64,000 nt of DNA from Mangrovihabitans endophyticus (GCF_014646155.1 NZ_BMMX01000012.1:1-64000); one strand, 5' to 3'. Shown: positions 29,376-38,841, numbered from the stretch's first letter. Translations and numbers: made by a program. Notes: generated from the letters alone by a model not told the origin.

Positions 29376-30854
29376 ATGGGCAAGGCACTCTTCGAGGCAG
29401 TCGCCACCAGTGGGGACCGCAGTCGTTACCGCGAAAAGGTGCATCGCTGCCTCGACGTCCTCGCGAGCATGTTGAATGACGCCGGGTTCACCGAAGTCCG
29501 CTGGATGACCGGGCTGGAAATCGAGATCAACCTCATGGACGCGGCAGCCGAACCGGCCATGCGCAACACCGAGATCTTGTCCAACCTGGTCGATCCCGGT
29601 TTCCAGCCCGAACTCGGCCAGTTCAACGTCGAGTACAACGCCGCGCCGCGCCTGATCCAGGGCGATGGCCTGGCCGACTATGAATGCGACATCCTGGACA
29701 GCCTGCGAGCCATCGACGACCAAGCCCGCAAGGCTGAGAGCACCATCGTCCTGATCGGATCCCTGCCCACCCTGACGGCCGATCACCTGGTGCTGGCCAA
29801 CCTCTCTCCCCACGAGCGGTACCGCGCGCTGAACGACGAGATCGTCGGTGCCCGGGGCGAACTGCTCACCGTCGACATCCGTGGCGTCGAACGGCTGCGC
29901 GCCGCCAACGACTCGATCGCCACCGAGGCGGCATGCACCAGCGCCCAGTTCCATCTCCAGGTGCCGGCGGACCGATTCGCCGCGTACTGGAACGCCTCCC
30001 AGGCCATCGCTGCGGTCCAGGTGGCGCTCGGTGCCAACTCGCCCTTCCTGTTCGGCCGACACCTCTGGGCGGAGACCAGAGTCGCGTTGTTCCAGCAGGC
30101 CACCGACACCCGCCCGGAAGAATTGAGGGCGCAGGGGGTTCGGCCCCGCGTGTGGTTCGGGGAACGCTGGATCACGTCGGTCTTCGACCTCTTCGAGGAG
30201 AACGTGCGCTATTTCCCGCCGCTGCTGCCGGTCCTCGGCGACGAGGATCCCGCGCGGGTGCTCCGCGACGGTGGCGTGCCGCACCTGGCCGAGCTGCGGC
30301 TGCACAACGGGACCGTCTATCGCTGGAACCGGCCGGTGTACGACGTCATGGAGGGCGTGCCGCACCTGCGGGTCGAGAACCGGGTGTTGCCGTCCGGACC
30401 GACCGTGGCGGACATGCTGGCGAACGCGGCCTTCTACTTCGGGCTATGCCGGCGGTTGGCCGAGCAGGACCGGCCCGTCTGGTCGCAGTTGCCCTTCGGC
30501 ACCGCCGAGGACAATTTCCTGGGCGCGGCCCGCCACGGTATCGAAGCGACGGTGGTCTGGCCGCGGCTGGGCGAAATCGGGGTCACCGACCTGGTGTTGT
30601 CCACCCTGCTGCCGCTGGCGCACGAGGGTTTGGACCGGTTCGGCGTCGCCCCGGCACATCGCGACCGGCTACTCGGCATCATCGAGCAGCGCTGCCGCAC
30701 GCGGCGTAACGGTGCGTGGTGGCAGGCGGCCTCGATGCGGCGCGCGGAGCAGCGGCGTCACCTGGATCGCACGTTGGCGCTGCACGACATGCTGACGAGA
30801 TACGCCGCGCTGCAGCAGAGCAACGACCCGGTGCACACCTGGCCGGTGGAATAG
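29376..30854 (+). CDS. Glutamate-cysteine ligase family protein (GCS2-like)
   Basis: The 492-residue protein resembles the carboxylate-amine/glutamate-cysteine ligase family. Near the N-terminus TGLEIEINLMD gives the acidic metal-binding residues, then ELGQFNVEYNAAPR and later HLRVENRVLPSGPTVADML. The enzymes form gamma-glutamyl peptides with ATP. Actinobacteria make mycothiol instead of glutathione, so the true product is uncertain; ergothioneine-type chemistry is one option, but no Egt genes are near. ATG 29376 follows GGGAGGG. It stands alone. Confidence 0.75.
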   Translation: MGKALFEAVATSGDRSRYREKVHRCLDVLASMLNDAGFTEVRWMTGLEIEINLMDAAAEPAMRNTEILSNLVDPGFQPELGQFNVEYNAAPRLIQGDGLADYECDILDSLRAIDDQARKAESTIVLIGSLPTLTADHLVLANLSPHERYRALNDEIVGARGELLTVDIRGVERLRAANDSIATEAACTSAQFHLQVPADRFAAYWNASQAIAAVQVALGANSPFLFGRHLWAETRVALFQQATDTRPEELRAQGVRPRVWFGERWITSVFDLFEENVRYFPPLLPVLGDEDPARVLRDGGVPHLAELRLHNGTVYRWNRPVYDVMEGVPHLRVENRVLPSGPTVADMLANAAFYFGLCRRLAEQDRPVWSQLPFGTAEDNFLGAARHGIEATVVWPRLGEIGVTDLVLSTLLPLAHEGLDRFGVAPAHRDRLLGIIEQRCRTRRNGAWWQAASMRRAEQRRHLDRTLALHDMLTRYAALQQSNDPVHTWPVE

Positions 30855-30884
30855 GCCCGTCCGGAGATCCGACGGGCACCCGGA

Positions 30885-32645
30885 TCACTCCTCGGAGCCG
30901 ACCGCCTCGTCGGTGCGGGTGCCTTCCTCGCGACGGGTCTTCCGCCGCCCACGTCCGGTGGTCGCACCGCTGCGCGAACCGGCTCCCCGCGATCCCGCCG
31001 AGGCGGGGGAGCCGTTGCGGGCCGAGCCACGCCCGCCGCCGCTCGGGCTGTCCGAGGCGGTGGCCGAGGCATCCTCGGATTCCCGCGGCGGATTGATCCG
31101 CGCGATGGGCGGCGAAGCCGGGGGCGGTGCCACGGTGCCCCGCGACGGCGTCGGCTCGGGGCGCGCGGGATCCTCCCCGGAGCGGCTGCCGGAAGCCGGT
31201 TCCGGACTGGCGAATCCGGGTGCCGTGGCGGGCTTGGGAGCAACCGGCGGCGGCGCGACGGGTTCCGGGGCGACGGGTGGCGGTTGTATCGGGCGGGGGA
31301 CCGCGGGCGTGGGCACTCCATCCCGCTCGGCTGGCCGGGCCGAACCGGTCGGCACCGGGCGGGCGGCGGGCGGCGTCGGCCGGTCCGCCTCGGCCGCAGG
31401 CGCCTGGCGAGGCGCCTGCTTGCTGGGTGCGGCCTTGCTGGGTGCGGCCTTGCCGGATGACGCCTTGCTCGGGTCGGCCTTGCCGGCCCTGCGGAAGGAC
31501 AGCCTTGAGGGCTTCTTGCCGTCGGCCGGGGCCGCGGTCGCCGTGGGGGCTTGATCGGCCGCGTCGTCGGTTCCGGTGCCAGCGGTTTCCGAACGACCCG
31601 TCCCGGTGACTGGGCGATCATCGGCCGGGGTGCCGGCGGGCGCGGCGGCGCCGCGTGCCGTCGGCTCGCCCTCCTGCGGGCGGGTCTCCTTCTTTCCCCG
31701 CTGGGCCTTCCGTGGCGGGACCTCCCGCGCTGCGGCGGGCGGGGCCTGCTGCGGCGGGGTCGACGGGGGTTGATTGCGGGGGCGTGCCTCCCGGGCTGCG
31801 GCCTGCCTGCCCAGCGCCACCATCAACGCCGAACCGGCGAGGCCGGCAAGCACGGCGTACGGCGCTACCAGGTATGCCGATTCGAGAGGTCCCAGCGTGC
31901 CGGTCAGCCGCGGCGACAGACCGAGGAAAGCGACCGCGACCAGCAGCGGACCGACGGCTCCCGAGGAAGCAGTGCCCAGTCCCAGCTCGCGGCGCCGCAC
32001 CGCGGGCCATGCGGCGATCATGCCGACGAGCATCGCGGCCAGCAGGGTCAGCAAGCCGCTGGGCAGCGAGATCGATCCGAGCCGGGCACGTCCGTCGTCG
32101 GCGAACTGCCAGCTCGTCAAGTAGGTAGCGGAGTCCCGATGGGTGCTCAGCTCGATGACCACCGCAGCGGTGGCCAGCCCCCAGAGCCACCCCGCCGTGG
32201 TCATCAGGTTGGCCGCCACCGGGCGGGAGACGACCGCCCAGTAAGCCACCACCAGACCCATCAACACGCCAAGGATTGCGTACGCCCCAGCGATGATCTG
32301 CGGTGAGAACGTCTCCGTGGGCACGGCGTACCGGGCTGGCAAGGCGATCAGCGCAACGGTGATCAGCGCGCCGATCGCTCCGGCGAGTGCGAGAGCGAGC
32401 CGCCACAGTCCCGAGGGGCGTTCGCGGCGCATCCGCGAGGCGATCACCGAGCCGAAGACGGTGGCGCTCGCCGCGATCCATGTCGCCCAGCCGAGACTGC
32501 CGAGCCACATGCTGTCGTCGGCGGTCGCGATCGCGGGCCACTGCACCACGCCCAGGCCGTATCCCAGGCCCAGTTGAGCAGCCCCGGTGCCGGCAGCCGC
32601 GCCTGCCGCGACCGCCGCCTGTGCTGTCCACCCCTTACCGGCCAT
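30885..32645 (-). CDS. Multi-pass membrane protein with long basic, Pro/Ala-rich tail
   Basis: The 586-residue protein has about eight membrane helices in residues 1-300 and a roughly 285-residue low-complexity cytoplasmic-type tail. The tail includes lysine-alanine-proline-serine repeats (KAAPSKAAPSK) and Pro-rich stretches (PPPVAPEPVAPPPVAPKP), and ends acidic. No known family was recognised. It is divergent from the PASTA-domain gene; the ATGs are about 150 bases apart. The combination of membrane core and charged tail suggests interaction with nucleic acid or cell-wall partners, but this is a guess. Confidence 0.7.
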   Translation of the reverse strand: MAGKGWTAQAAVAAGAAAGTGAAQLGLGYGLGVVQWPAIATADDSMWLGSLGWATWIAASATVFGSVIASRMRRERPSGLWRLALALAGAIGALITVALIALPARYAVPTETFSPQIIAGAYAILGVLMGLVVAYWAVVSRPVAANLMTTAGWLWGLATAAVVIELSTHRDSATYLTSWQFADDGRARLGSISLPSGLLTLLAAMLVGMIAAWPAVRRRELGLGTASSGAVGPLLVAVAFLGLSPRLTGTLGPLESAYLVAPYAVLAGLAGSALMVALGRQAAAREARPRNQPPSTPPQQAPPAAAREVPPRKAQRGKKETRPQEGEPTARGAAAPAGTPADDRPVTGTGRSETAGTGTDDAADQAPTATAAPADGKKPSRLSFRRAGKADPSKASSGKAAPSKAAPSKQAPRQAPAAEADRPTPPAARPVPTGSARPAERDGVPTPAVPRPIQPPPVAPEPVAPPPVAPKPATAPGFASPEPASGSRSGEDPARPEPTPSRGTVAPPPASPPIARINPPRESEDASATASDSPSGGGRGSARNGSPASAGSRGAGSRSGATTGRGRRKTRREEGTRTDEAVGSEE

Positions 32646-32793
32646 GCCGGGCACTGTAGCGGTAGGCGACGATGCCTGCGAATTGGTCGCTGCGTCGGAG
32701 GACACCACGACACGATCGCCTGACCGGCGGAGGACCGCCGAATCGGATACGTTGACCCCCAGGGCAAAGGCTGCCATGGGAAGGGATCCGGCG

Positions 32794-33630
32794 ATGTCCG
32801 ACGAGCATGATCGGCCATCGCGGCCGGACGAGACGCGCCAGTTCTCGCCGTTTGACGACGAGAACGCCGGCGACCCTTCGCGAACAGCGGCCGGCCCAGG
32901 CGGCGTCGCCGGTCGTGGCGCGCAAGAGCCGGATCGTACGCAGCAGATGGACGCCGCCGACGAGACCGCGGTGACGCCGCGACGCGGCGAGCCGGACGCC
33001 ACCTCCGTCATGCCCGCCGATTCGACGACGCAGGATCCGCGCGGCGGGGCCTGGTCCGGACGCGCCGAGGTGCGCCCGCCTCGGCCGGGCGAGAGCGAGT
33101 ACACGCGGACCGAGTGGGACATGCCGCCGCCGGACGAGCCCCGTGGGCACTGGTGGATGCCGATTCTGATCGGGTTCCTGGCACTTGTCGTCCTCGCCCT
33201 TCTGGGCTGGGGCATCTACCTCATCGCACAGGCGACGAGTGGCGACGAGAATCCGGGCCCGACGGCGTCGGCGACCGGGACGACGACCGAGCCCACGACC
33301 GAGGCGACCACGACGGAACCCACCACCGAGCCGACGACGCCGGAGACGACCGAGCCGACCCAGCCGGCCGAGGTGACCGTTCCCGCCCTGCGCGGGCTGT
33401 CCCGCGAAGACGCCCAGCAAGCTCTGGACGACAAGGGCCTGGCGTACCGCCTGATTTTCCGTACGGCGGACGCGCCCGCCGACACGGTGATTGACAGTGA
33501 TCCGGCGGAAGGGCAGGAGGTGCCCCCGGACACCGAGGTCACGCTCGTCATTGCGGCGGAGCGGACGACACCCGCGACGACCGCCACCGCAACCCCCACC
33601 GACACCACACAGCAGCAGCCGGAGGACTGA
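32794..33630 (+). CDS. Membrane protein with one external PASTA domain
   Basis: The 278-residue protein has a disordered acidic N-terminus (1-125), one membrane helix (about 130-152, MPILIGFLALVVLALLGWGI) and a Thr/Glu/Pro linker. A single PASTA domain follows (about 195-255, VTVPALRGLSREDAQQALDDKG to DTEVTLVI), then a Thr-rich tail. PASTA domains bind peptidoglycan stems or muropeptides. There is no kinase domain. ATG 32794 has GGAAGGGA upstream; ATG 32776 is an alternative. Confidence 0.8.
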   Translation: MSDEHDRPSRPDETRQFSPFDDENAGDPSRTAAGPGGVAGRGAQEPDRTQQMDAADETAVTPRRGEPDATSVMPADSTTQDPRGGAWSGRAEVRPPRPGESEYTRTEWDMPPPDEPRGHWWMPILIGFLALVVLALLGWGIYLIAQATSGDENPGPTASATGTTTEPTTEATTTEPTTEPTTPETTEPTQPAEVTVPALRGLSREDAQQALDDKGLAYRLIFRTADAPADTVIDSDPAEGQEVPPDTEVTLVIAAERTTPATTATATPTDTTQQQPED

Positions 33631-33658
33631 ACCCCCGAGCAGGTTCAGTGCATGAAGC

Positions 33659-33958
33659 TCAGCGCTTGGAGCGCAGCGCGCGCGTGGCGACGACGCCGGA
33701 GTTCAGCCCCGGCTGGCGGCCGTTGCGCGCCCGCGGGTCCGGTGCCTTGCCGACCTGCCGCAGTCCGCTCACCTGGACGAAGATCGACCGTCGCTCTACC
33801 GCGTCGCCGGCCGAGTTGAGTTCGTATCCGTCGAGCCAGATCCAGCCCTCATAGGTGGGCCAGTCGTGAACGCGGATGACGCGGAAGAGCATCGGCGACG
33901 CGAATTGGACGCTCGCTGCCTTCGTCACATGTATGACATCGCCGGACCGAGGAAGCAC
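33659..33958 (-). CDS. Small conserved hypothetical protein
   Basis: The 99-residue protein begins at GTG 33958 behind CAGGAGATG. It has a compact beta-rich core (DVIHVTKAASVQFASPMLFRVIRV, then GWIWLDGYELNSAGDAVERRSIFVQ) and an Arg-rich tail. It resembles small proteins seen in Micromonosporaceae genomes but no function is known. It is convergent with the PASTA gene. Confidence 0.75.
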   Translation of the reverse strand: MLPRSGDVIHVTKAASVQFASPMLFRVIRVHDWPTYEGWIWLDGYELNSAGDAVERRSIFVQVSGLRQVGKAPDPRARNGRQPGLNSGVVATRALRSKR

Positions 33959-34734
33959 GCCATCTCCTGACCTGAAAAGCCTTCGCTATAGCACATTTTG
34001 CGTCGATTGCACGCAGGTCGCTATTATGCCCATCTCGTGCATATTCGAACCCTTCGGCCTAGCCGCCTGCCGAAGCGTGCCACGGTGCTCGATTCCGCCT
34101 ATTCGACACACATGCCGTGTCCCAAATGGATCACTCCATGATGGACCGGGTGCCGCCGCCGATCCCCCGCGATAGGCGTCGTTATTTGGGGTAAAGGACG
34201 AGGTTCGGCGGATCTTCAAGGACGCTGAGTGATATCCGCCGTACGGAAAGGGTGCACCACAGGAGGCCGTCGATGCAAGTTGCATGTCAGTCTTTGGTGA
34301 CTATTGATCATTGATGGCGCTGCCTTCGGGGGGATGTCGGCATGCTGCGCAAGGGGTGACGCTTACGTTCGGAATTTGATCCATTACCGCTGGTAGACGT
34401 CGGGATGATGACCGTGGGATGAGTCGGAATCATTCATCGGCGAATGGCCCGCAAGTATGACAAAGTGCTGCACCGGCTTGGTGGTTCCACATCGGCCTTT
34501 TGTCCAATGATGGCGGCAATGCCGCGGCACAAGCGTATTGCGGCCGAAAGGACGTCGTCGGGTGTCCTCTCGGCCGAGTGCTACCGGGCCGATCTATGTC
34601 TTATTTGTGGGCATTTGGGTTGCCTGAATGGCGGAACCGTCCGGCGGTGGGCGGTCGCCGCCGTCTCCCTGCCCGAGTGAGCGTCGTTATCGATGGAAAG
34701 CGATCTGATGCAACCCCGAAGGAGGGAGTTTGTC
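33959..34734. other. Gene-poor region with lower GC content
   Basis: This 776-base stretch has no frame with actinobacterial codon bias. It is visibly richer in A and T than its neighbours, for example around 33990-34120 and 34290-34520. It precedes a DUF397 gene at the place where an XRE regulator gene is normally found. No XRE remnant could be recognised. It may be degenerate acquired DNA or a regulatory region. Confidence 0.55.
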
Positions 34735-34959
34735 ATGAAAGCCGAAGTCAAAGGCCTCCACGTCGATCTCAGCCGCGCCGAGTGGATCAAGAGCACCCGA
34801 GGAGCGCATGCGGCCCCGAATCCGATCGAGGTGGCGTTCGTCGGTGAGGCGATCGCGGTGCGTGACGCCAAGAATCCGGCAGGCCCGGCGCTGATCTTCA
34901 CCGCCGCCGAATGGGACGCGTTCGTGGGCGGTGCGAAGGACGGAGAGTTCGACCTGTAG
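34735..34959 (+). CDS. DUF397 protein
   Basis: The 74-residue protein matches DUF397: VDLSRAEWIKST near the start, VEVAF-like IEVAFVGEAIAVRDAKNPAGPALIFTAAEWDAFVGGAKDGEFDL at the end. GAAGGAGGGA lies before the ATG. DUF397 genes in actinobacteria usually follow an XRE regulator with which they act. No such gene is adjacent, so it appears orphaned. Confidence 0.88.
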   Translation: MKAEVKGLHVDLSRAEWIKSTRGAHAAPNPIEVAFVGEAIAVRDAKNPAGPALIFTAAEWDAFVGGAKDGEFDL

Positions 34960-35105
34960 CCCACCCGTTTCCGCGGCGCCACCGCCGGGACGGCTCGCCG
35001 CCGGGTCCCTCCGTCGCCCCACGGGGGTCCGCCTCGTTGAACGCTCTAGCGTGGATCGGTCCGCGCCGCCGGTGAGACGGCCGCCGAACAGGCAGGGTGA
35101 GAGAG

Positions 35106-35555
35106 ATGACGATGGGTGCCGAGGACCTGAACAGCGGCTCTGCGACGGCGCAAGATCGCTTCAGCGGTGGCGTGAGCGCCTACCGGCAAAGCCGCCGTGA
35201 AGCGTCGGATGCCGAGGGCGATCTGCTGTCACGCCACGACGGATCGGCGCTGCCGACCCGGACGCCGGGCATGTCCTCTCCGCTCTCCGCCGGACTCGAT
35301 GCGACGGGTCCGCTCGACCGGGCTGCGAAACTGCCCTCCCTGGACCTGCACGGCATGACCGAGCCGGTGTTGCCCCCGGCCGGCCTGCCTGAGACGTTGA
35401 GCCTGTCCATGGCGGATCACCCGCTGCTGCGGGGCCTGCTGCTGGAGTTGCCGGCGCGTGGCACGCTGCCGTCCTCGGACTGGCTGGACCGGTGGTTCGA
35501 AGCGGCGCGCTCGATCCTTGAGCTGCTGTACGTGCAGGAGGCCAGGCGCGGCTGA
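35106..35555 (+). CDS. Hypothetical protein
   Basis: The 149-residue protein has a Ser/Ala-rich, probably disordered first half and a helical Leu-rich C-terminal half (SMADHPLLRGLLLELPARGTLPSSDWLDRWFEAARSILELLY). There is no signal peptide or membrane segment. Start is uncertain among GTG 35097, ATG 35106 and ATG 35112. It is convergent with the membrane protein gene that follows. Function unknown. Confidence 0.6.
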   Translation: MTMGAEDLNSGSATAQDRFSGGVSAYRQSRREASDAEGDLLSRHDGSALPTRTPGMSSPLSAGLDATGPLDRAAKLPSLDLHGMTEPVLPPAGLPETLSLSMADHPLLRGLLLELPARGTLPSSDWLDRWFEAARSILELLYVQEARRG

Positions 35556-35575
35556 CGTGGCCGGAGCGGTGCGGC

Positions 35576-36154
35576 TCATTCGGGCCGGAAACGGCGCAAC
35601 GGCGCAATGACCTTCACGGTGTAGCGGCTGTGACGCATCGCGTGACGGATGCCGATGGCCAGCACCGCCACGCCGACGGCGACGACGGCGATGGCCGCCA
35701 GGTCGCTGTCCGGCACCACGATCACGTCCGCGGCGATGGGTAGGCCGACGATCGCCGCGAGGCCGGTCACCTGCAGCGGCGCGGCGATCAGCGGATGCGC
35801 TGCGGCGGCGCGCAAGGCGGGCGGCACCGGTGCGGACGGTGCCGTTGCGAAGGCCGCGGCGGACCACCTGATCTGGGTCAGCCGATGCAACCCGGCGGTG
35901 AGGGCGATCAGACCGGGGATCGCGGCCAGCAGCACCGCCGCCGGCGCGGACGACGGGCCGGGCAGCGCCAAGGCCATGACTGGCACCGCGACGAACACCG
36001 CGGCACCCGCGCCGACCAGCAGGGACAGGATCCGTGCCCGGCGCCGGAGGTCGGCCGCGGTGCGTGTCATCGGAAGCCCGTCCGCCAGCAGTCCGGCGAT
36101 GAGCCAGACGACCGCGAGCGTGCCGACGACGATGAGGTCAGCCGTGGGTTTCAC
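35576..36154 (-). CDS. Multi-pass membrane protein
   Basis: The 192-residue protein starts at GTG 36154, which has GGAGG 8 bases upstream. It shows about five hydrophobic helices (near residues 8-28, 48-70, 75-95, 125-145 and 150-172) and an Arg-rich end. No family was recognised, and it is not clearly linked to its neighbours. Confidence 0.65.
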   Translation of the reverse strand: MKPTADLIVVGTLAVVWLIAGLLADGLPMTRTAADLRRRARILSLLVGAGAAVFVAVPVMALALPGPSSAPAAVLLAAIPGLIALTAGLHRLTQIRWSAAAFATAPSAPVPPALRAAAAHPLIAAPLQVTGLAAIVGLPIAADVIVVPDSDLAAIAVVAVGVAVLAIGIRHAMRHSRYTVKVIAPLRRFRPE

Positions 36155-36377
36155 ATCGACAGCCTCCACCAGCGGGGCGAACGGCAGAACCGGGTATCGC
36201 CCGGAGCGCGCACCCGTAAGGGGTGGATGTGCTGCCGCTAGGTGACCGATAGCCGACAAATGGCGGCGAGCGCCCGCCAGTAAATCCGGGCAGATGCCGC
36301 GAAAACCACAATGGACGATGTCGCACATCCGCGTCGAGTACGGCAGACGTTCACGAATCGGTGCGCTCCGGCTTCGC

Positions 36378-37184
36378 TCACACGGCGAAGTCGGTCACCG
36401 GATCGGTGCTGGCCGGCGGTGGGGTCGCCCGCCACAGCCCGGTCTTCTGCGCGGCCAGGCGCGCCAGGTATGCCGGGTTGAGCAGGACGTACCGGCGCCA
36501 CAGGCGTTTCGGTTCCAGCCCGAGCCGCCAGAGCCACTCCAACCCGTATCGCTGCATCCACGACGGCGGGTTCCGCAGCAGGCCGGCGTGGTAGTCGAAC
36601 GCCGCACCCACGGCGAGCAGCGGCATGTCCAGAAGCGGACGCATCGCGTACGTGAAGACTTCCTGCCGTGGGCAGCCCAGTCCGACAAGCACGATGCGCG
36701 CCCCGGAAGCCTTGATCCGGTCCGCGATCTCGGCCGGTTCGCCGGGCCGGTCGCTGCGGAACTTCGAGGCTTCCACGCCGGCGATCTTCAGGGCCGGGAA
36801 CATCTGCTCCAGGGCGGGCACCAGACGGTCCAGGGTGGGCTGCGTGGATCCGTACAGATAGACCGGCAGACCCTCGGCGGCGGCATTCTCCAGCACCCGC
36901 AGCGTGAGCGTCGGACCATAGACGCGGTCCGGCAGCCGTGCGCCGTGCAGCAGGCCCAGCGCCCAGCGCACCGGTTGCCCGTCCGGGGTGACGAGGTCGA
37001 ACGCGTTGAGCCGGCCGTTGTGGGCACGGTCCTGCACGCCGGTCATCACGCCGTGCACCGCCAGGGCGGTGACCGCGTACGGTGTCCGCTCGCGGGCCGC
37101 CGTGCAGATGCGAGCGGTGGCGGCGTCGTAGTCCACCGCGTCGACCAGTACGCCGAGGACGTTGCGCTTGCCGAGATCGATCAT
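36378..37184 (-). CDS. WecB/TagA/CpsF-family glycosyltransferase
   Basis: The 268-residue enzyme (GT26) likely adds a sugar such as ManNAc or a glucuronic acid to a lipid-linked precursor of a cell-surface polymer. Family motifs are the [15 protein letters not shown] segment with its conserved Asp near residue 68, [16 protein letters not shown] near 108, and the [13 protein letters not shown] signature near 165 followed by [13 protein letters not shown]. It starts 7 bases after the epimerase stop, so it is in one operon with it. A shift to a basic C-terminus is usual for membrane association. Confidence 0.93.
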   Translation of the reverse strand: MIDLGKRNVLGVLVDAVDYDAATARICTAARERTPYAVTALAVHGVMTGVQDRAHNGRLNAFDLVTPDGQPVRWALGLLHGARLPDRVYGPTLTLRVLENAAAEGLPVYLYGSTQPTLDRLVPALEQMFPALKIAGVEASKFRSDRPGEPAEIADRIKASGARIVLVGLGCPRQEVFTYAMRPLLDMPLLAVGAAFDYHAGLLRNPPSWMQRYGLEWLWRLGLEPKRLWRRYVLLNPAYLARLAAQKTGLWRATPPPASTDPVTDFAV

Positions 37185-37191
37185 GACTGAC

Positions 37192-38280
37192 TCACCTGGG
37201 CGCGCCCTCTACCCACTTGTCCACGTTCGCCTCGTAAATCTCCTGAAGGATCATCGGTACGTCGTAGACCTGCTTCCAGTCCGGGTAGTCCGCCTGGAAA
37301 GCGGCGTTCGAGCCGATCCACCACTTGTGGTCGCCGACCCGGTTGTCCGCCACGTACTCGGTGATCATCTCCTTGCTGCTGATCTTCTCGGCCAGGGCAA
37401 AGGCCTCCAGGTGCGAGGAGTTGGAGAACCGGCCGCCGCCCAGGTTGTAGACCGCAGCGGACCGCGGGTTGCGGAAGAACGCCTCGAAGGCGGTCAACAC
37501 GTCGTGACTGTGGATCGAGTCACGAACCATCTTGCCCTTGTATCCGAAGATCTTGTATGTGCGGCGCTCCATGTTGCAGCGCATCACGTAACCCAGGTAG
37601 CCGTGCAGCTCGGTGGCCGAGTGCGCCGGCCCGGTCAGCGTGCCGCCGCGGAACACCGCAGTCCGCATACCGAAGTAACGACCGAACTCCTGCACCATCA
37701 CGTCGGCGGCCACCTTCGAGGCGCCGAACACCGAGTGCAGGCACTGGTCGATCGACATGTCCTCGGCGATGCCCTGGTAGTACGGGTGGTCCTCGGGCAG
37801 CTCCCAGCGGGTCTCCCGCTCGACGTACGGCAGGGAGTTGGGCCGGTCGCCGTACACCTTGTTGGTGGAGCAGTGGATCACCGGGGCGTCGATGCAGTGT
37901 TCTCGCACGTTCTGCAACACGTTGAGGGTGCCGACCGCGTTCACGTCGAAGTCGGTGAACGGATCTCGCACCGCCCAGTCGTGCGACGGCTGTGCCGCGG
38001 TGTGGATGACCACCGCGATGTCGGTGCCGTAGCTCGCGAAGACCTTCGCCAGCGCGTCCCGGTCGCGCAGGTCGATGCCGTGGTGGGTGTACCGGTCACC
38101 GAGGTCGGCGGTGAGTTTCCGGACGTTCCAGGCGGTCGACGCCTCGGCGCCGAAGAATTCCTGGCGCATGTCGTTGTCGATGCCGACCACGTCGAGGCCG
38201 AGCCCGGCGAAGTGCCGGACCGCCTCGGAGCCGATCAGACCTCCGGACCCGGTTACCAGGGCGACAGTCACGTACGACAC
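37192..38280 (-). CDS. NAD-dependent nucleotide-sugar epimerase (CDP-tyvelose/paratose epimerase-like) with Phe at the catalytic Tyr position
   Basis: This 362-residue extended short-chain dehydrogenase binds NAD through VTGSGGLIG (9-17). The mid-chain [12 protein letters not shown] (137-148) is characteristic of the paratose/tyvelose epimerase subgroup. The usual catalytic YxxxK appears as Phe185-Gly-Ala-Ser-Lys189. The lysine and an upstream Ser/Thr (138-139) are kept. The C-terminal half contains substrate-pocket features [22 protein letters not shown]. It is the first gene of an operon with the GT26 glycosyltransferase, suggesting a surface glycan role. Confidence 0.88.
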   Translation of the reverse strand: MSYVTVALVTGSGGLIGSEAVRHFAGLGLDVVGIDNDMRQEFFGAEASTAWNVRKLTADLGDRYTHHGIDLRDRDALAKVFASYGTDIAVVIHTAAQPSHDWAVRDPFTDFDVNAVGTLNVLQNVREHCIDAPVIHCSTNKVYGDRPNSLPYVERETRWELPEDHPYYQGIAEDMSIDQCLHSVFGASKVAADVMVQEFGRYFGMRTAVFRGGTLTGPAHSATELHGYLGYVMRCNMERRTYKIFGYKGKMVRDSIHSHDVLTAFEAFFRNPRSAAVYNLGGGRFSNSSHLEAFALAEKISSKEMITEYVADNRVGDHKWWIGSNAAFQADYPDWKQVYDVPMILQEIYEANVDKWVEGAPR

Positions 38281-38403
38281 TCCTGTGCTCGGGGACGCGA
38301 AACAGCCGCGAGCATAGCGCCTCGATCGTCACGCTCCGCTGTTCCCCGCACGAGGCGGCACGAACAGGGGGTACCCAGCAGTTCCGAGGAATCCCCAAGC
38401 CGA

Positions 38404-38663
38404 GCCGAAGGCGACCGCAGAGGAGCGCCCACAACGGGTCGAGGGGTGCCCACCGAGGGGTGGGGTGGATGCCGAAGGCGACCGCAGAGGAGTGCCCACA
38501 GCGGGTCGAGGGGTGCCCACCGAGGGGGGTGGGGTAAGGATGCCGAAGGCGACCGCAGCGGTGCGCCCACAGCGGGTCGAGGGGTGCCCACCGAGGGGGG
38601 TGGGGTAAGGATGCCGAAGGCGACCGCAGAGGAGCGCCCACAGCGGGTCGAAGGGTGCCCACC
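38404..38663. repeat. Four-copy tandem repeat, unit about 67-71 bp
   Basis: Units beginning GCCGAAGGCGACCGCAG start at 38404, 38471, 38542 and 38613, giving periods of 67, 71 and 71 bases. Each unit continues with GCGCCCACAGCGGGTCGAGG and a GGGGTGGGGTAAGG-like end, with few substitutions. No credible gene covers them. They sit between the epimerase gene and tRNA-Leu. Confidence 0.9.
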
Positions 38664-38677
38664 GCACCGTGGGGCCG

Positions 38678-38698
38678 TCCGGGGGCTCGGCCCCCGGA
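38678..38698. terminator. Perfect 9-bp stem-loop
   Basis: TCCGGGGGC and GCCCCCGGA enclose a TCG loop directly after the tandem repeat. It is the second of two strong hairpins downstream of tRNA-Leu on the minus strand and may act as a back-up terminator. Confidence 0.5.
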
Positions 38699-38711
38699 GC
38701 AGACATGACGA

Positions 38712-38748
38712 GGCCCCCAGGTCCGCGCTTTCCGCGGACAAGGGGGCC
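38712..38748 (-). terminator. Terminator hairpin after tRNA-Leu
   Basis: A two-part stem (GGCCCCC 38712-38718 with GGGGGCC 38742-38748; GTCCGCG 38721-38727 with CGCGGAC 38733-38739) lies 10 bases past the tRNA 3' end. It fits a GC-rich transcription stop. Confidence 0.65.
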
Positions 38749-38758
38749 CAGGGACTCG

Positions 38759-38841
38759 TGGGGATGGGGGGAGTTGAACCCCCACGTCCTTTCGGACACA
38801 CGGACCTGAACCGTGCGCGTCTGCCATTCCGCCACATCCCC
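38759..38841 (-). tRNA. tRNA-Leu (CAG anticodon)
   Basis: The 83-base class II tRNA has acceptor arms GGGGATG and CATCCCC, discriminator A, D-arm TGGCGGAATGGCAGAC, anticodon CAG in GGTTCAGGTCC, a long variable arm (GTGTCCGAAAGGACGT) and T-loop TTCAACT. CCA is not encoded. Confidence 0.97.

Noticed and set aside
34444-34680. 78-codon plus-strand frame before the DUF397 gene
   Set aside because: No ribosome binding site, odd Cys-rich composition and no similarity to XRE regulators; it lies in an AT-richer region where random frames are common.
38404-38663. CRISPR-like array
   Set aside because: The 67-71 bp units are tandem without unique spacers and no cas genes are present.
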